Below, in pieces: positions 46,141 to 56,860 of a DNA stretch of 64,000 nt. Position 1 is the stretch's first letter. Every line of letters begins with the position of its first letter. The stretch covers positions 310,001-374,000 of the forward strand of contig NZ_JAMYDU010000002.1 of assembly GCF_024138395.1 (NCBI RefSeq), written 5' to 3'. The notes beneath the pieces are model-generated. The model was not told the origin of the DNA, ran no database searches, and was given only the letters and a program-made list of their open reading frames with translations. A program made the translations under genes and the position numbers. The DNA is from Pseudomonas mandelii (lineage in GTDB: Bacteria > Pseudomonadota > Gammaproteobacteria > Pseudomonadales > Pseudomonadaceae).

Positions 46141-46866
46141 TCAGCGTACCGAGCGCAGGGAGCTGTTGACCCGTGGCAGCACGCGGCCCATGACTTCGGC
46201 GATGTAACTCAGGAACAGCGTGCCCACCGAGCTCTTGTAGTGCTGCGGATCGCGGCTGGCGATGGCCAGAACGCCGTGGATGCCCTGGTGACTGATCGCG
46301 ACGACGGCGGTGGAGCCGATCTGCTTGCGCTGTTCTTCGCCGAACAGGAAGTCCAGTTCATGCTCACGCAGGCTGCCGCTGACGCTTTTGTCTTCCGAGA
46401 GCAAGCCGCCGATGGCCGTTTGCGCCTCGGCATGCGTCACCCAGCGGCCCACCGGCATCGGGTTGTCGCCCAGCAGGATCAGGCTGACGAAGGGCACCTG
46501 GAAATCCTGGCGCAAGCTGTCTTCAACGCTGATCACCACATCTTCCAGGCTGGTGGCGTCCATCAGCGTGAGAATCAGGCGGCGGGTCTTGTCGAAAAGT
46601 CGGTCGTTGTCGCGGGCAACGTCCATCAAGTGCGAGAGACGATGACGCAACTCGATGTTGCGGTCGCGCAAAATCGTCATCTGGCGTTCGACCAGCGAAA
46701 TGGTGTCGCCGCGCTGGTGCGGAATGCGCAGGGCCGGGAGCAGTTCTTCGTGCTCGATGAAGAAATCCGGATGAGCCTCCAGGTACGCGGCAATCGCCGC
46801 CGCCTCAAGGCTTTCGGAAGGAGATTCGTCGGGCTGCAGGGCGGGAACCTGGGGCTTGTCGGTCAT
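46141..46866 (-). CDS. DUF484 family protein
   Basis: This 241-residue protein has an N-terminal acidic helix ([22 protein letters not shown]) and a GAF-like domain with [21 protein letters not shown] and [23 protein letters not shown]. It is a conserved partner of xerC in gammaproteobacterial operons, function unknown. It sits 13 nt after dapF and 2 nt before xerC. Confidence 0.93.
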   Translation of the reverse strand: MTDKPQVPALQPDESPSESLEAAAIAAYLEAHPDFFIEHEELLPALRIPHQRGDTISLVERQMTILRDRNIELRHRLSHLMDVARDNDRLFDKTRRLILTLMDATSLEDVVISVEDSLRQDFQVPFVSLILLGDNPMPVGRWVTHAEAQTAIGGLLSEDKSVSGSLREHELDFLFGEEQRKQIGSTAVVAISHQGIHGVLAIASRDPQHYKSSVGTLFLSYIAEVMGRVLPRVNSSLRSVR

Positions 46867-46879
46867 GGATTTCGCTCAC

Positions 46880-47710
46880 TCAAAGACGCACTTGTCCTTC
46901 GTATACGCGCACTGCCGGGCCGGTCATCATGACCGGTTGGCCAGGGCCTGCCCATTCAATGGACAGACGCCCGCCGGGCAGGTCGATCAATAGCGGCGAA
47001 TCCATCCACCCCTGGCTGATCGCGGCCACTGCGGCAGCACAGGCGCCGGTTCCGCAGGCCTGGGTTTCCCCGGCCCCGCGCTCCCAGACGCGCAACTGCG
47101 CACGGCTCCGGTCGATGACCTGGAGAAAGCCGACATTGACCCGCGCCGGGAAGCGCGGGTGATGTTCGATTTTCGGCCCCAGTTCATGCACCGGTGCGTT
47201 GTTGATGTCGCTGACCCGCAACACGGCGTGGGGGTTGCCCATGGACACCGCGGCCAGTTCGACCAGGGTGCCGTCGACGTCGACCTGATAGCTCAGGGCC
47301 TGGCTCGGGGCTTCGAACGGAATCTCGGCCGGTACCAGACGAGGAGCGCCCATGTTGACGCTGATCTGGCCATCGTTGCGGATGTCCAGTTCGATGATGC
47401 CGCTTTTGGTCTCGACGCGAATCAGCCGCTTGGCGGTCAGGCGTTTGTCGAGCACGAAGCGGGCGAAGCAGCGCGCACCGTTGCCGCATTGTTCCACTTC
47501 GGAGCCGTCGGCGTTGAAGATCCGATAGCGGAAATCCACGTCCGGATTGCTCGGCGCCTCAACGATCAGCAACTGGTCGAAACCGATCCCCGTGTGCCGA
47601 TCACCCCATTGCTTGGCATGCTTGGGCAGGATGTGCGCGTGCTGGCTGACCAGGTCGAGGACCATGAAGTCATTGCCCAGGCCGTGCATCTTGGTAAAAC
47701 GCAGCAGCAT
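46880..47710 (-). CDS. dapF: Diaminopimelate epimerase DapF
   Basis: This 276-residue enzyme converts LL- to meso-diaminopimelate for lysine and peptidoglycan. Both catalytic cysteines are present: [15 protein letters not shown] and [11 protein letters not shown]. Start [10 protein letters not shown] at 47710 has GGAG 8 nt upstream and lies 4 nt after the lysA stop; the frame start at 47743 overlaps lysA and is rejected. Confidence 0.97.
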   Translation of the reverse strand: MLLRFTKMHGLGNDFMVLDLVSQHAHILPKHAKQWGDRHTGIGFDQLLIVEAPSNPDVDFRYRIFNADGSEVEQCGNGARCFARFVLDKRLTAKRLIRVETKSGIIELDIRNDGQISVNMGAPRLVPAEIPFEAPSQALSYQVDVDGTLVELAAVSMGNPHAVLRVSDINNAPVHELGPKIEHHPRFPARVNVGFLQVIDRSRAQLRVWERGAGETQACGTGACAAAVAAISQGWMDSPLLIDLPGGRLSIEWAGPGQPVMMTGPAVRVYEGQVRL

Positions 47711-47714
47711 GGTT

Positions 47715-48962
47715 TTACTCCGGCAGCAGGCTTTCGCCAGCAAACAACTCGGCTACCGTCTCACGGCGACGCACTTCAAATGCCTGATCACCGTCCACCA
47801 ACACTTCAGCGGCACGGCCACGGGTGTTGTAGTTGGAACTCATGACAAACCCATAGGCACCGGCCGAATGCACGGCCAGCAGATCGCCTTCTTCCAGAGC
47901 CAACTGACGATCCTTGGCCAGGAAGTCACCGGTTTCGCAGATCGGCCCGACGATGTCATAGGCGCGAGCGGCGCTGGTGCGCGGGCGCACGGCGGTGACG
48001 TCCATCCAGGCTTGATACAGCGCCGGGCGGATCAGGTCGTTCATGGCCGCGTCGACGATGGCGAAGTCTTTGTGTTCGGTGTGCTTGAGGTACTCGACCT
48101 GGGTCAGCAGCACGCCGGCGTTGGCGACGATGAAACGGCCCGGCTCGAACACCAGCGCCAGGTCACGACCGTCGAGACGCTCGCGCACGGCTTTGATGTA
48201 GTCGCCAGCCAATGGCGGCTCTTCATCGCGATAACGCACGCCCAAACCACCACCGAGATCGATATGGCGCAGGTAGATGCCGCAATCGCCGAGGCGGTCG
48301 ACCAGGCCCAGCAGGCGGTCGAGGGCGTCGATGAATGGCGGCAGGGTGGTCAGTTGCGAACCAATGTGGCAATCGACGCCGACCACTTCCAGGTTAGGCA
48401 GTTGCGCGGCGCGGATGTACACGTCTTCGGCGTCGGCGATGGCGATGCCGAACTTGTTTTCCTTCAGACCGGTAGAAATGTACGGGTGAGTGCCGGCATC
48501 GACGTCCGGGTTCACGCGCAACGAGATCGGCGCGCGAACGCCCAGCTCGGCGGCGACTACTTGCAGGCGTTCGAGCTCATCGGTGGACTCGACGTTGAAG
48601 CAGTGCACGCCGACTTCCAGCGCCCGACGCATGTCGTCACGAGTCTTGCCGACACCGGAGAACACGATCTTGTCAGCAGTGCCGCCAGCGGCCAGCACGC
48701 GTTCCAGTTCGCCACGGGAAACGATGTCGAAACCGGCGCCCAAACGCGCCAGGACATTCAGTACACCCAGGTTGGAGTTGGCCTTGACCGCAAAGCACAC
48801 CAGGTGTGGCATGCCGGCCAGCGCATCGGCGTACGCCAGGTATTGGGCTTCGATGTGGGCACGGGAGTAGACGTAGGTCGGTGTGCCAAAGCGCTCGGCG
48901 ATGGCGGACAGGGCAACACCTTCCGCGAACAGCTCACCGTCACGGTAGTTAAAAGCGTCCAT
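47715..48962 (-). CDS. lysA: Diaminopimelate decarboxylase LysA
   Basis: This 415-residue PLP enzyme makes lysine from meso-DAP. The PLP lysine lies in [14 protein letters not shown] near residue 58, and [22 protein letters not shown] and CETGDFLA are all present. Length is normal. AGGGAA precedes the ATG; it starts 9 nt after lptM and precedes dapF directly, one lysine/murein operon. Confidence 0.97.
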   Translation of the reverse strand: MDAFNYRDGELFAEGVALSAIAERFGTPTYVYSRAHIEAQYLAYADALAGMPHLVCFAVKANSNLGVLNVLARLGAGFDIVSRGELERVLAAGGTADKIVFSGVGKTRDDMRRALEVGVHCFNVESTDELERLQVVAAELGVRAPISLRVNPDVDAGTHPYISTGLKENKFGIAIADAEDVYIRAAQLPNLEVVGVDCHIGSQLTTLPPFIDALDRLLGLVDRLGDCGIYLRHIDLGGGLGVRYRDEEPPLAGDYIKAVRERLDGRDLALVFEPGRFIVANAGVLLTQVEYLKHTEHKDFAIVDAAMNDLIRPALYQAWMDVTAVRPRTSAARAYDIVGPICETGDFLAKDRQLALEEGDLLAVHSAGAYGFVMSSNYNTRGRAAEVLVDGDQAFEVRRRETVAELFAGESLLPE

Positions 48963-48971
48963 AGCGTTCCC

Positions 48972-49145
48972 TTAGTAGACGTCGTGCTTGTGTGCCTTGG
49001 AGGCAGGCTGCTGTTGCGAGGACTTGGCCTGCTCGGCAGGATCCTGGTTCTCATCAGGCAGGTACAGCGGGCCTTTTTGACCACAGGCCGACACAAGGCA
49101 AGCAACCGCGACGAGCGCAGCAAGGGAAGAGATCAGGCGCTTCAT
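48972..49145 (-). CDS. lptM: LptM (YifL) small lipoprotein, LPS translocon maturation chaperone
   Basis: This 57-residue lipoprotein, absent from ORF sets with longer cut-offs, reads MKRLISSLAALVAVACLVSA then CGQKGPLYLPDENQ. The lipobox VSAC and the CGQKGPLYLP signature are diagnostic. In E. coli LptM mimics LPS to promote LptD disulfide maturation; in older annotation this is lppL. It starts the lptM-lysA-dapF operon, divergent from cyaY. Confidence 0.95.
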   Translation of the reverse strand: MKRLISSLAALVAVACLVSACGQKGPLYLPDENQDPAEQAKSSQQQPASKAHKHDVY

Positions 49146-49270
49146 GGCGAAATCCTTGAAAATGCGTTAATTGCGCCGGAGTATACCGGCCACCCGGCAG
49201 CTTGCCTATGCGACGCACCTCCCGTCCGGCGGGGCTTGGCCTGATGCCAGTAAGTTATGTGCAGTCCATT

Positions 49271-49360
49271 GTGGGAGCGGGCTTGCTCGCGAAGGCGTTG
49301 GTTCAGTCAACAAAGATATTGAATGTGCTGACCCCTTCGCGGGCAAGCCCTCTCCCACAG
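49271..49360. repeat. REP doublet, 'GTGGGAGCGGGCTTGC' family
   Basis: GTGGGAGCGGGCTTGCTCGC and its near complement flank a spacer with TTGAATGTG. It is one of the few elements in a divergent gap (lptM/cyaY, 308 nt); no other feature was seen there, and both promoters must lie on its flanks. Confidence 0.85.
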
Positions 49361-49453
49361 ATCGGTACTTGGACGTTATCCTTTGCAATCACCGGGGCTC
49401 GCCCGTATCTTGCGGCGCTTGAGCGTGAGTAGACACTTTTTGAGGTTCCCGCA

Positions 49454-49786
49454 ATGAGTTTGACCGAAGCCCGTTTCCACGATCTGGTCGATGCCACCCA
49501 GCAGACGCTGGAGGATATTTTCGACGAGAGTGGCCTGGATATAGATCTGGAGAGCTCGGCCGGTGTGCTCACCGTCAAGTTCGAAAACGGCACCGCGCTG
49601 ATCTTTAGTCGCCAGGAGCCATTGCGTCAGCTGTGGCTGGCAGCCGTGTCGGGTGGCTTCCACTTTGACTATGACGCAGAGAGCGAGCGCTGGATGTGTG
49701 ACAAGAGCGAAGAGCAGCTCGGTGAGATGCTTGAGCGCATCGTCAAGCAGCAAGCCGACGTCGAACTCGATTTCGAAGGTCTGTGA
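49454..49786 (+). CDS. cyaY: Iron donor / frataxin homologue CyaY
   Basis: This 110-residue protein has a frataxin fold: acidic helix SLTEARFHDLVDATQQTLEDI and strands DIDLESSAGVLTVKFENG, ending GGFHFDYDAESERWMC and LGEMLERIV. CyaY regulates Fe-S cluster assembly on IscU. It lies 4 nt before the DUF1289 gene. Confidence 0.96.
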   Translation: MSLTEARFHDLVDATQQTLEDIFDESGLDIDLESSAGVLTVKFENGTALIFSRQEPLRQLWLAAVSGGFHFDYDAESERWMCDKSEEQLGEMLERIVKQQADVELDFEGL

Positions 49787-49790
49787 GGTC

Positions 49791-50009
49791 GTGACCCAGC
49801 CTGCCTCCGTTCGTCCGCCCAAACCGCTCTATAGCAACGTTAGCCCGGCGGTGCCTTCGCCGTGCAGCGGTGTGTGTCGACTGGATGAACAGAAGGTTTG
49901 TCTGGGGTGTTTTCGCCATGTCGAAGATATTCGCGAATGGCGTTCGGCGGATGATGATCGGCGGCGGGCGATTTGCGCATCGGCCCTCGACCGCAAGAGT
50001 AGAGGCTAA
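49791..50009 (+). CDS. DUF1289 cysteine-rich small protein
   Basis: This 72-residue protein has the DUF1289 signature PCSGVCRLDEQKVCLGCFRH followed by IREWRSADDDRRRAI; four cysteines (CxxxC...CxxC) probably bind a metal. The start appears to be GTG at 49791, with GAAGG about 10 nt upstream. It is coupled to cyaY, suggesting an Fe-S context, but no function is known. Confidence 0.85.
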   Translation: MTQPASVRPPKPLYSNVSPAVPSPCSGVCRLDEQKVCLGCFRHVEDIREWRSADDDRRRAICASALDRKSRG

Positions 50010-50018
50010 CCCGACCTC

Positions 50019-50116
50019 TATAGGAACTGCCGAAGGCTGCAATCTTTTGATTTTCAGCGATTTCGGTTCCGTAGAAAAATCAAGATCAAAAGATCGCAGC
50101 CTGCGGCAGCTCCTAC
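50019..50116. repeat. REP doublet, 'GGCAGCTCCTAC' family
   Basis: TATAGGAACTGCCGAAGGCTG on the left is diverged, GCAGCCTGCGGCAGCTCCTA on the right is intact. It lies between DUF1289 and rnk. Confidence 0.85.
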
Positions 50117-50191
50117 GCTGCCGGGTGACGGCTTGTATATTTATTGAGCTGTGATAGTGTCCGGATACGCCTCAACCCATCGAGGCTCGTG

Positions 50192-50226
50192 AAAACCCCG
50201 CCTTTTTCTGGCGGGGTTTTGCTTTT
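50192..50226 (+). terminator. Terminator-like hairpin in the rnk leader
   Basis: AAAACCCCGCC and GGCGGGGTTTT pair exactly around 7 nt, followed by GCTTTTTT. It lies only 32 nt upstream of the rnk start, after a probable promoter at about 50135-50160. It may end upstream transcripts or act as an attenuator. Confidence 0.8.
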
Positions 50227-50257
50227 TTCGTGCAGAAGAAAGGAGTCTGCCCTGATC

Positions 50258-50668
50258 ATGACCGCACCTTCCATCACCCTTACCCGTCTGGACGTACAAC
50301 GTCTGGAGCGCCTGATCGACAGCCTGGATGACACGCTGCCGGGCGTTATCGCGCTGCAAACCGAACTGGATCGCGCCGATACCCTGGTCGGTCACGATGA
50401 AGTGCCCGCCGATGTCGTGACCATGAATTCCCGTGTGCATTGCCGTGAAGAGAGCAGCGGCAAGGACTATCACCTGACCCTGGTTTACCCCAAGGATGCC
50501 AACGCTGACGAAGGCCGGATTTCCATTCTGGCGCCGGTGGGCAGTGCATTGTTGGGCTTGAAAGTCGGCCAACACATCGACTGGCCAGCTCCGGGTGGCA
50601 AGACCCTCAAACTGACCCTGCTGGAAGTTGAATCGCAGCCTGCCAATGGCGGCGATTACAACGTCTGA
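50258..50668 (+). CDS. rnk: Nucleoside diphosphate kinase regulator Rnk
   Basis: This 136-residue protein of the GreA/GreB C-terminal family has an N-terminal coiled coil (TLTRLDVQRLERLIDSLDD) and the FKBP-like domain LTLVYPKDANADEGRISILAPVGSALLGL. Rnk binds RNA polymerase in competition with Gre factors and raises Ndk levels. Start at 50258 is fixed by the family; AAAGGAG is 12 nt upstream, a little far. It converges on cyaA with 7 nt between. Confidence 0.95.
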   Translation: MTAPSITLTRLDVQRLERLIDSLDDTLPGVIALQTELDRADTLVGHDEVPADVVTMNSRVHCREESSGKDYHLTLVYPKDANADEGRISILAPVGSALLGLKVGQHIDWPAPGGKTLKLTLLEVESQPANGGDYNV

Positions 50669-50675
50669 CCCCGCC

Positions 50676-53522
50676 TCAGACCTGCTCGAGCGCCTCGTTC
50701 AGTGCGCGTTCCAGGTCGGCCTTGTAGCGCAGATACAGCTGGCTTGAACCCTGACCATCACCGAGCAGGCCCGACAGGTCCAGGTCGGTGATGTAGCAGC
50801 GATAGCGTTCAGTCTCGCGGCGCTGCTCGACGATTTCCCCGGCGACCACACTGAACAGTTGGTCGCCATGTTCCAGCTCCGAAAACTCCCGCTGATTGCA
50901 ATACAACGTGACCTGCACCTGCCCTGGTGCGGCTTTGCCGACGATGGCCTGCACGTCATAGAACGGTTTGTTGACCGGGGTTTGCGGCGCCGGCCGGGCT
51001 TCGACCCGTCGCGGCCGTGCGGTACCTGACGGCAACAACTGGTAATACAAAGTCTCCAGGCTCAGTGGCTGGGCTGCGTCCATCGGCAGCAAGGCATCGC
51101 GCCGGTACTGGATCGATTGCAGGAAACGTTGCAGCGGCACCAACAGGCTTTGTTCGTCGTGATAAGGCAAACGCTGCTGCCACAGGGCATTGAATTCATC
51201 CAATACATACACATCGGCCTGGTGTTCGTTGATCCGGTAGAACACCTGAACGCAGTCGGGTTGCCCCATGGGCAGGATCAGCGCCAGGTCGTGGTCTTCC
51301 AGTGCCATCGGGTCCAGATGAAACGGGCTGTAGCTCGCGAGTTCTTCGCTGAGGTAGTTGAATAGCTCCGGCAGGGTGGCGAGGGCGACGTGATTGACCT
51401 GGCCCGGCACCAACTCCAGCACGTGGTAATGCTGCTGGACCTGAATCAGGTAACGATGATTGAGTTTGCTCAGCAGCAAGTTCTGCGCGGTGTCGAGGAT
51501 TTCTTCGACCCGCCGGGCAATGAATTGCGCGCGGTTGTGGCAGAAGCAACGCACCCGCAGCTTGGGCTGTTGTGGCCCGTCGGGCAGGTTATTGAGGTAA
51601 TCGCGCAGGCAGTCGAGCAGGGCGTGGGGGCCGTCAAAACGGCTGACCAGCACCTCGTTCCAGCTATTGAGCGTGACCTGATCCAGGGTCAGCACCAGGT
51701 TTTCCCGCACGCCGGCGTAGCTCAGGGAGTCGGTGCGCTCGGTGGTCATCAGGATGTTCAGGTCGCGATGGTGCCTGAGCGGATCGACGCCGACGTTCAC
51801 CAGAATCAGTATTTCGCTCGGCACACTGGCGCGCAGCAATGACTCTTCGGCGACGGTGTTCAGGGGCAGGGCGATGCTTTGTTGCAGGCTGCCGAGCAGA
51901 TTGAACAGTTCGAATTCGCTCAAGTCGCTCGTGCCGGGGTGCAGGGCCAAGCGGGTGCTGCTGTCGATCACGCCGTTGCGGTGGCACCAGGTGAGCAGTT
52001 CCAGTAACTGGCGGCTGCGCTTGATCGGTGAGAAATGCTCCCACTCGTGGACGGTCAGGCTGCCGTTATACAAACCCCATTGGGTTTGCCCCGGTTCTTT
52101 TTTGTTTGGGGCCTGCACCAGCGTCAGAGTGTCCTCGGCGAGATCGGGGGCGATGCCCGGGTTGATGAACTCGACCTTGTCGGCCTTGCGCTCGAAGGCT
52201 GCATACAGCCGCCGGCCCAGCACATTGAGGTCGCGCTTGTTGATCAGGCTGACGGTCTGTTCGTTGCGGGCAAACTGCGTCAGGAAGCGGTAGCTGTAAT
52301 TCAGCTCGCCAACCAGGGCTCGGCGTTCGGCGCTGACCTGGCGGACTTTCCACTGGCTGCGGCTGTCGAGCAATGCGAGCTGACGCTGATCCCAATGCCA
52401 TTCCTGGGCCAGGCGTTCGAGTAATGAACGCTGCCAGCTCTGGGTACGACCGCTGCTGCCGGTGAGCTTGCGGTTGACCTTCAGGTACAGCGCGCGACGT
52501 ACCAGCTCCAGCCGTTCCGGTTCGCCCCGGGCCGTGAGGTATTCCTCGATTCGCCGGTAAACCACGACGTATGGATCCAGTTCATCGAGGTCCAGTTGAT
52601 TGGCAAACACCGCTTGCTTGAAACGCAGGCTCAGGCACTGGACCTTGGGGTGTTCGCTGGCGTAGACCTCGGTCAGTAGCAGTTTGAGCACCGATTTGTA
52701 GGGTGACTCGATGCCTTTGAACAACTGCCAGAGCCCGGCACCGATAAATTCCCCGGGCGGGATATACGCCAGATGCCCCAGATCCAGGGTTTCGTCCGCA
52801 CGGATGAAACGCTTGGATAACAGCGTGTGGGTATACCGGTCATACGCCGCCTCTTCGTAAACCGGCACTAGCCACCAGATGGGGGTGCGGCCGGCCAGCC
52901 AGATCGCGGTGCGGTAGAACTCGTCCAGCAGCAGGTAGTGCTGGGTGGTACCGCAGTCTTCCGAACTCAGTTGGGTGTCGCGCTCGCCGAGCACGAAGCG
53001 AGCCGGGTCGATCAGGAAAAAATGCGCCTCGGCGCCCTGGCTGGCGGCCCATATCTCAAGCAACTGACATTTCTTGCGCAGCTCAGTGAGTTCGCTTTCG
53101 CTCAAGTCCGGCCCGTGACAGACCCATACGTCCATGTCGCTCTGGTCAGCCTGGGCCAGCGTGCCGAGGCTGCCCATCAGGAACAGGCCGTGAATCGGTC
53201 GCGGTGGATTGCTGCCGTGGCGCGGCTTGTAAGAAAACGAGCGGGTCAGGCGCTGGGCTTCGGCGAGGGCGTTGGCGTCAGGTTCGAAGTTCGACAGCCC
53301 GGCCGGAGTGCTGCCCGAAACGTAACCCGGCAACAGCGGATGATTGACATGGAAAAACAGCGGCAGCAGGGTCAACACCGTTTGCTGGCGGGTCGATAAC
53401 CCTTCCATGGCACGGGCCATGCGGCCCTCGTTGAGCTTCAGAAAACGGGCGCGCAGTTGGCTGAGAACCTTGCGGTCGATTCCCTCGTCCAGATCGGGGC
53501 GGATTTCATGGGTGCGGGTCAT
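50676..53522 (-). CDS. cyaA: Class I adenylate cyclase CyaA
   Basis: This 948-residue cytoplasmic enzyme makes cAMP. The N-terminal catalytic domain has FLMGSLGTLAQADQSDMDVWVC (nucleotidyl-transferase-like GS...DMD) near residue 115; the long C-terminal regulatory region follows. Length is slightly above the enterobacterial enzyme, as in pseudomonads. The gene is followed 7 nt on by rnk in the opposite direction. Upstream, 53523-53716 has only a hairpin at 53652-53673 (GCGGGCA/TGCCCGC). Confidence 0.95.
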   Translation of the reverse strand: MTRTHEIRPDLDEGIDRKVLSQLRARFLKLNEGRMARAMEGLSTRQQTVLTLLPLFFHVNHPLLPGYVSGSTPAGLSNFEPDANALAEAQRLTRSFSYKPRHGSNPPRPIHGLFLMGSLGTLAQADQSDMDVWVCHGPDLSESELTELRKKCQLLEIWAASQGAEAHFFLIDPARFVLGERDTQLSSEDCGTTQHYLLLDEFYRTAIWLAGRTPIWWLVPVYEEAAYDRYTHTLLSKRFIRADETLDLGHLAYIPPGEFIGAGLWQLFKGIESPYKSVLKLLLTEVYASEHPKVQCLSLRFKQAVFANQLDLDELDPYVVVYRRIEEYLTARGEPERLELVRRALYLKVNRKLTGSSGRTQSWQRSLLERLAQEWHWDQRQLALLDSRSQWKVRQVSAERRALVGELNYSYRFLTQFARNEQTVSLINKRDLNVLGRRLYAAFERKADKVEFINPGIAPDLAEDTLTLVQAPNKKEPGQTQWGLYNGSLTVHEWEHFSPIKRSRQLLELLTWCHRNGVIDSSTRLALHPGTSDLSEFELFNLLGSLQQSIALPLNTVAEESLLRASVPSEILILVNVGVDPLRHHRDLNILMTTERTDSLSYAGVRENLVLTLDQVTLNSWNEVLVSRFDGPHALLDCLRDYLNNLPDGPQQPKLRVRCFCHNRAQFIARRVEEILDTAQNLLLSKLNHRYLIQVQQHYHVLELVPGQVNHVALATLPELFNYLSEELASYSPFHLDPMALEDHDLALILPMGQPDCVQVFYRINEHQADVYVLDEFNALWQQRLPYHDEQSLLVPLQRFLQSIQYRRDALLPMDAAQPLSLETLYYQLLPSGTARPRRVEARPAPQTPVNKPFYDVQAIVGKAAPGQVQVTLYCNQREFSELEHGDQLFSVVAGEIVEQRRETERYRCYITDLDLSGLLGDGQGSSQLYLRYKADLERALNEALEQV

Positions 53523-53716
53523 GTCAGCTCAATCCGGCTCGCGGGGCTCGGACGTGGAGGGCTCGGGATGAGGGGCAGTTTAGCGCCTCGGCCCCGGGAC
53601 TTTTAAGCTGATTTTGTATTTCTGGCGTCAGGTTTCTATCGCACGACGACAGCGGGCATCAAAGTGTGCCCGCGGAAATCCCGTAACAGAGGTTTCCGTG
53701 GGCGATGCGGTGATGT

Positions 53717-53962
53717 TCAGGCTGTTTCGCGCACGGACAGAATGGTTAGAACGGTTTGCACATTTTGTGCAGCGTCACGCCCCAGGCTGGTCAGATAACC
53801 GCCATCGGGCTGGGTGATCAATTCTTTATCGAACAGTCTTTGGGCGGCGGCAATGGCTTTCGGGGCAGCGGTCTGATGAATTTTCAAACCTTCCTGGGAA
53901 CTGTCCAGGTTGAAGAGGGCGAGGATTTCCAGTTCGGCAACCAACTCAGGGGTAAGCGACAT
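53717..53962 (-). CDS. TIGR02647 family small protein
   Basis: This 81-residue protein is conserved in gammaproteobacteria: MSLTPELVAELEILALFNLD and QTAAPKAIAAAQRLFDKELITQPDGGYLT. A winged-helix-like ending suggests nucleic-acid binding, but no function is known. GGAG lies 5 nt before the ATG. A hairpin at 53652-53673 lies downstream and may terminate it. Confidence 0.85.
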   Translation of the reverse strand: MSLTPELVAELEILALFNLDSSQEGLKIHQTAAPKAIAAAQRLFDKELITQPDGGYLTSLGRDAAQNVQTVLTILSVRETA

Positions 53963-54093
53963 AAGGACTCCAGACTTTCTAGGAATTGGACGATAGCGCT
54001 CCTAAGGTGATCCCACTCGCGCAGCATGTCCAGTGCTGGCAACAGGGTTTTTTCGTCTTGGGGAGGGAGCATTCCCAAGCGGGAGATGGTTTC

Positions 54094-54183
54094 TGTAGGA
54101 GCGAGGCTTGCCCGCGAAGAACGATATCGCGGTCTTCCTGAAAAACCGCGTCATCGTTCTTCGCGGGCAAGCCTCGCTCCTAC
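54094..54183. repeat. REP doublet, 'GTAGGAGCGAGGCTTGC' family
   Basis: CTGTAGGAGCGAGGCTTGCC and its complement close the element; the spacer adds GAACGAT/ATCGTTC and GCGGT/ACCGC pairs. It is between two same-strand small genes. Confidence 0.9.
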
Positions 54184-54189
54184 GGGAGG

Positions 54190-54474
54190 TTATTTCTTTT
54201 CCGGCGGCAACTCTGGCAGCGCGCGCAGCGCGGTTTCGTACCATTCGGTGTTGAACGCGCGGTCTTCTTCGAGGATCGCGTCGATTTCCACCGCCAGTAC
54301 GTGGGCCATCAGGTTGAGGATTTCTTCACGCTCGTAACCCACCAGGGTCAGTTTGTTGAAGGTCGCCTTGGCCGCTGGCGGGTTATCGCTTTCGATCTGG
54401 TTCTCGATCGCTTCGATCAGCGTCGTCTCGGTGAACTCTTCTTCGTCGTTATCGATATCGTTTTGCTCGCTCAT
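54190..54474 (-). CDS. Small acidic conserved protein, function unknown
   Basis: This 94-residue protein starts MSEQNDIDNDEEEF and is very acidic at the N-terminus. A helical core follows (TLIEAIENQIESDNPPAAKATFNKL, NLMAHVLAVEIDAILEE) and a short basic end. I do not recognise the family. AGGAG lies 6 nt before the ATG at 54474, which supports a real gene; the in-frame ATG at 54513 has none. It is divergent from the GST gene. Confidence 0.78.
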   Translation of the reverse strand: MSEQNDIDNDEEEFTETTLIEAIENQIESDNPPAAKATFNKLTLVGYEREEILNLMAHVLAVEIDAILEEDRAFNTEWYETALRALPELPPEKK

Positions 54475-54599
54475 GGCAGGCTCCTCAAGGAAAGGCGGCC
54501 AGTTTACCTGCATTCAGCGCTGTGATGCTGCTGGCAAGAAGTGCCCGGGCGTTCTATAACTGGCGCTGCCAACCCCCTGCACGGCCTGGAGGCTATCTA

Positions 54600-55259
54600 A
54601 TGCTCAAGCTTTATGGATTTTGCGTCAGCAACTACTACAACATGGTTAAGCTGGCGTTGCTGGAGAAGGGACTGCCATTTGAAGAAGTGCCGTTTTACCC
54701 AGGCACTACCCCCGAGGCGCTAGCCATCAGCCCGCGTGGAAAGGTTCCGGTGCTGGGCGTCGAACAAGGTTTTATCAACGAAACCAGCGTAATTCTCGAG
54801 TACATCGAGCAGAGCCAGAAAGGCACGCCGCTGCTGCCGAGCGACCCCTTCGAGCGAGCGCAGGTTCTGGCCCTGGCCAAGGAGATCGAGCTGTACATCG
54901 AACTGCCCGGCCGCGCCTGTTATGCCGCGGCGTTTTTCGGCATGACGGTACCGGAGGCTATTCAGGAAAAGACCAAGGCAGAGTTACTGCTGGGGTTTGC
55001 CTCGCTGGGTAGACACGGCAAGTTCGCCCCTTATGTAGCGGGTGACAGCCTGAGCGTGGCCGATCTGTATTTTATCTACAGCGTGCCGCTGGCGTGTGCA
55101 GTGGCGCAGAAGCTGTTTGATATCGATCTGTTGGCCGAGATGCCGGCGGCCAGGGCGCTGCTGGAGCGTCTGGAGCAGAAACCGCATGTGCAGCGGATCG
55201 CGAAGGACAAGGACGCGGCGATGCCCGCGTTTCTGGCGATGATCGCGCCCAAAAAGTAG
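54600..55259 (+). CDS. Glutathione S-transferase family protein
   Basis: This 219-residue protein has a thioredoxin-like N-terminal domain with the family SNYYNMVKLAL catalytic region, LAISPRGKVPVL and the ETSVILEYIEQ glutathione-binding turn. The all-helical C-terminal domain (AELLLGFASLGRHGKFAPYVAGD, SVADLY) follows. Substrate is unknown. GGAGG precedes the ATG by 8 nt. It converges on argH. Confidence 0.9.
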   Translation: MLKLYGFCVSNYYNMVKLALLEKGLPFEEVPFYPGTTPEALAISPRGKVPVLGVEQGFINETSVILEYIEQSQKGTPLLPSDPFERAQVLALAKEIELYIELPGRACYAAAFFGMTVPEAIQEKTKAELLLGFASLGRHGKFAPYVAGDSLSVADLYFIYSVPLACAVAQKLFDIDLLAEMPAARALLERLEQKPHVQRIAKDKDAAMPAFLAMIAPKK

Positions 55260-55281
55260 ACGTGTAACGATCTTGAGAATG

Positions 55282-55375
55282 CCTTCGCGGGCAAGCCTCG
55301 CTCCTACAGGTTATACGTCGTGCGGCAATGGTGCGAACAACACAAATCCTGTAGGAGCGAGGCTTGCCCGCGAAG
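55282..55375. repeat. REP doublet, 'GTAGGAGCGAGGCTTGC' family
   Basis: CCTTCGCGGGCAAGCCTCGC and GCGAGGCTTGCCCGCGAAG are complements; it fills the convergent gap between the GST gene and argH. Confidence 0.9.
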
Positions 55376-55378
55376 CTT

Positions 55379-56773
<1,395 letters not shown>

Positions 56774-56860
56774 GAATTCGCTCGTATCGGCTTGAAGAAA
56801 GATGGCGTGGAACGCTGACGCGGATAATAACAGGGTTGCCGATTCTGTCGCTGACACTGG

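Noticed and set aside
47547..49244. 565-codon open frame on the plus strand opposite dapF and lysA
   Set aside because: Antisense shadow of two conserved genes; composition (His, Gln, Val rich) is typical of shadow translation.
53884..54244. Small leftward frames around 54000-54240
   Set aside because: They run through a REP element and the antisense or alternate frames of real genes, with no conserved features.
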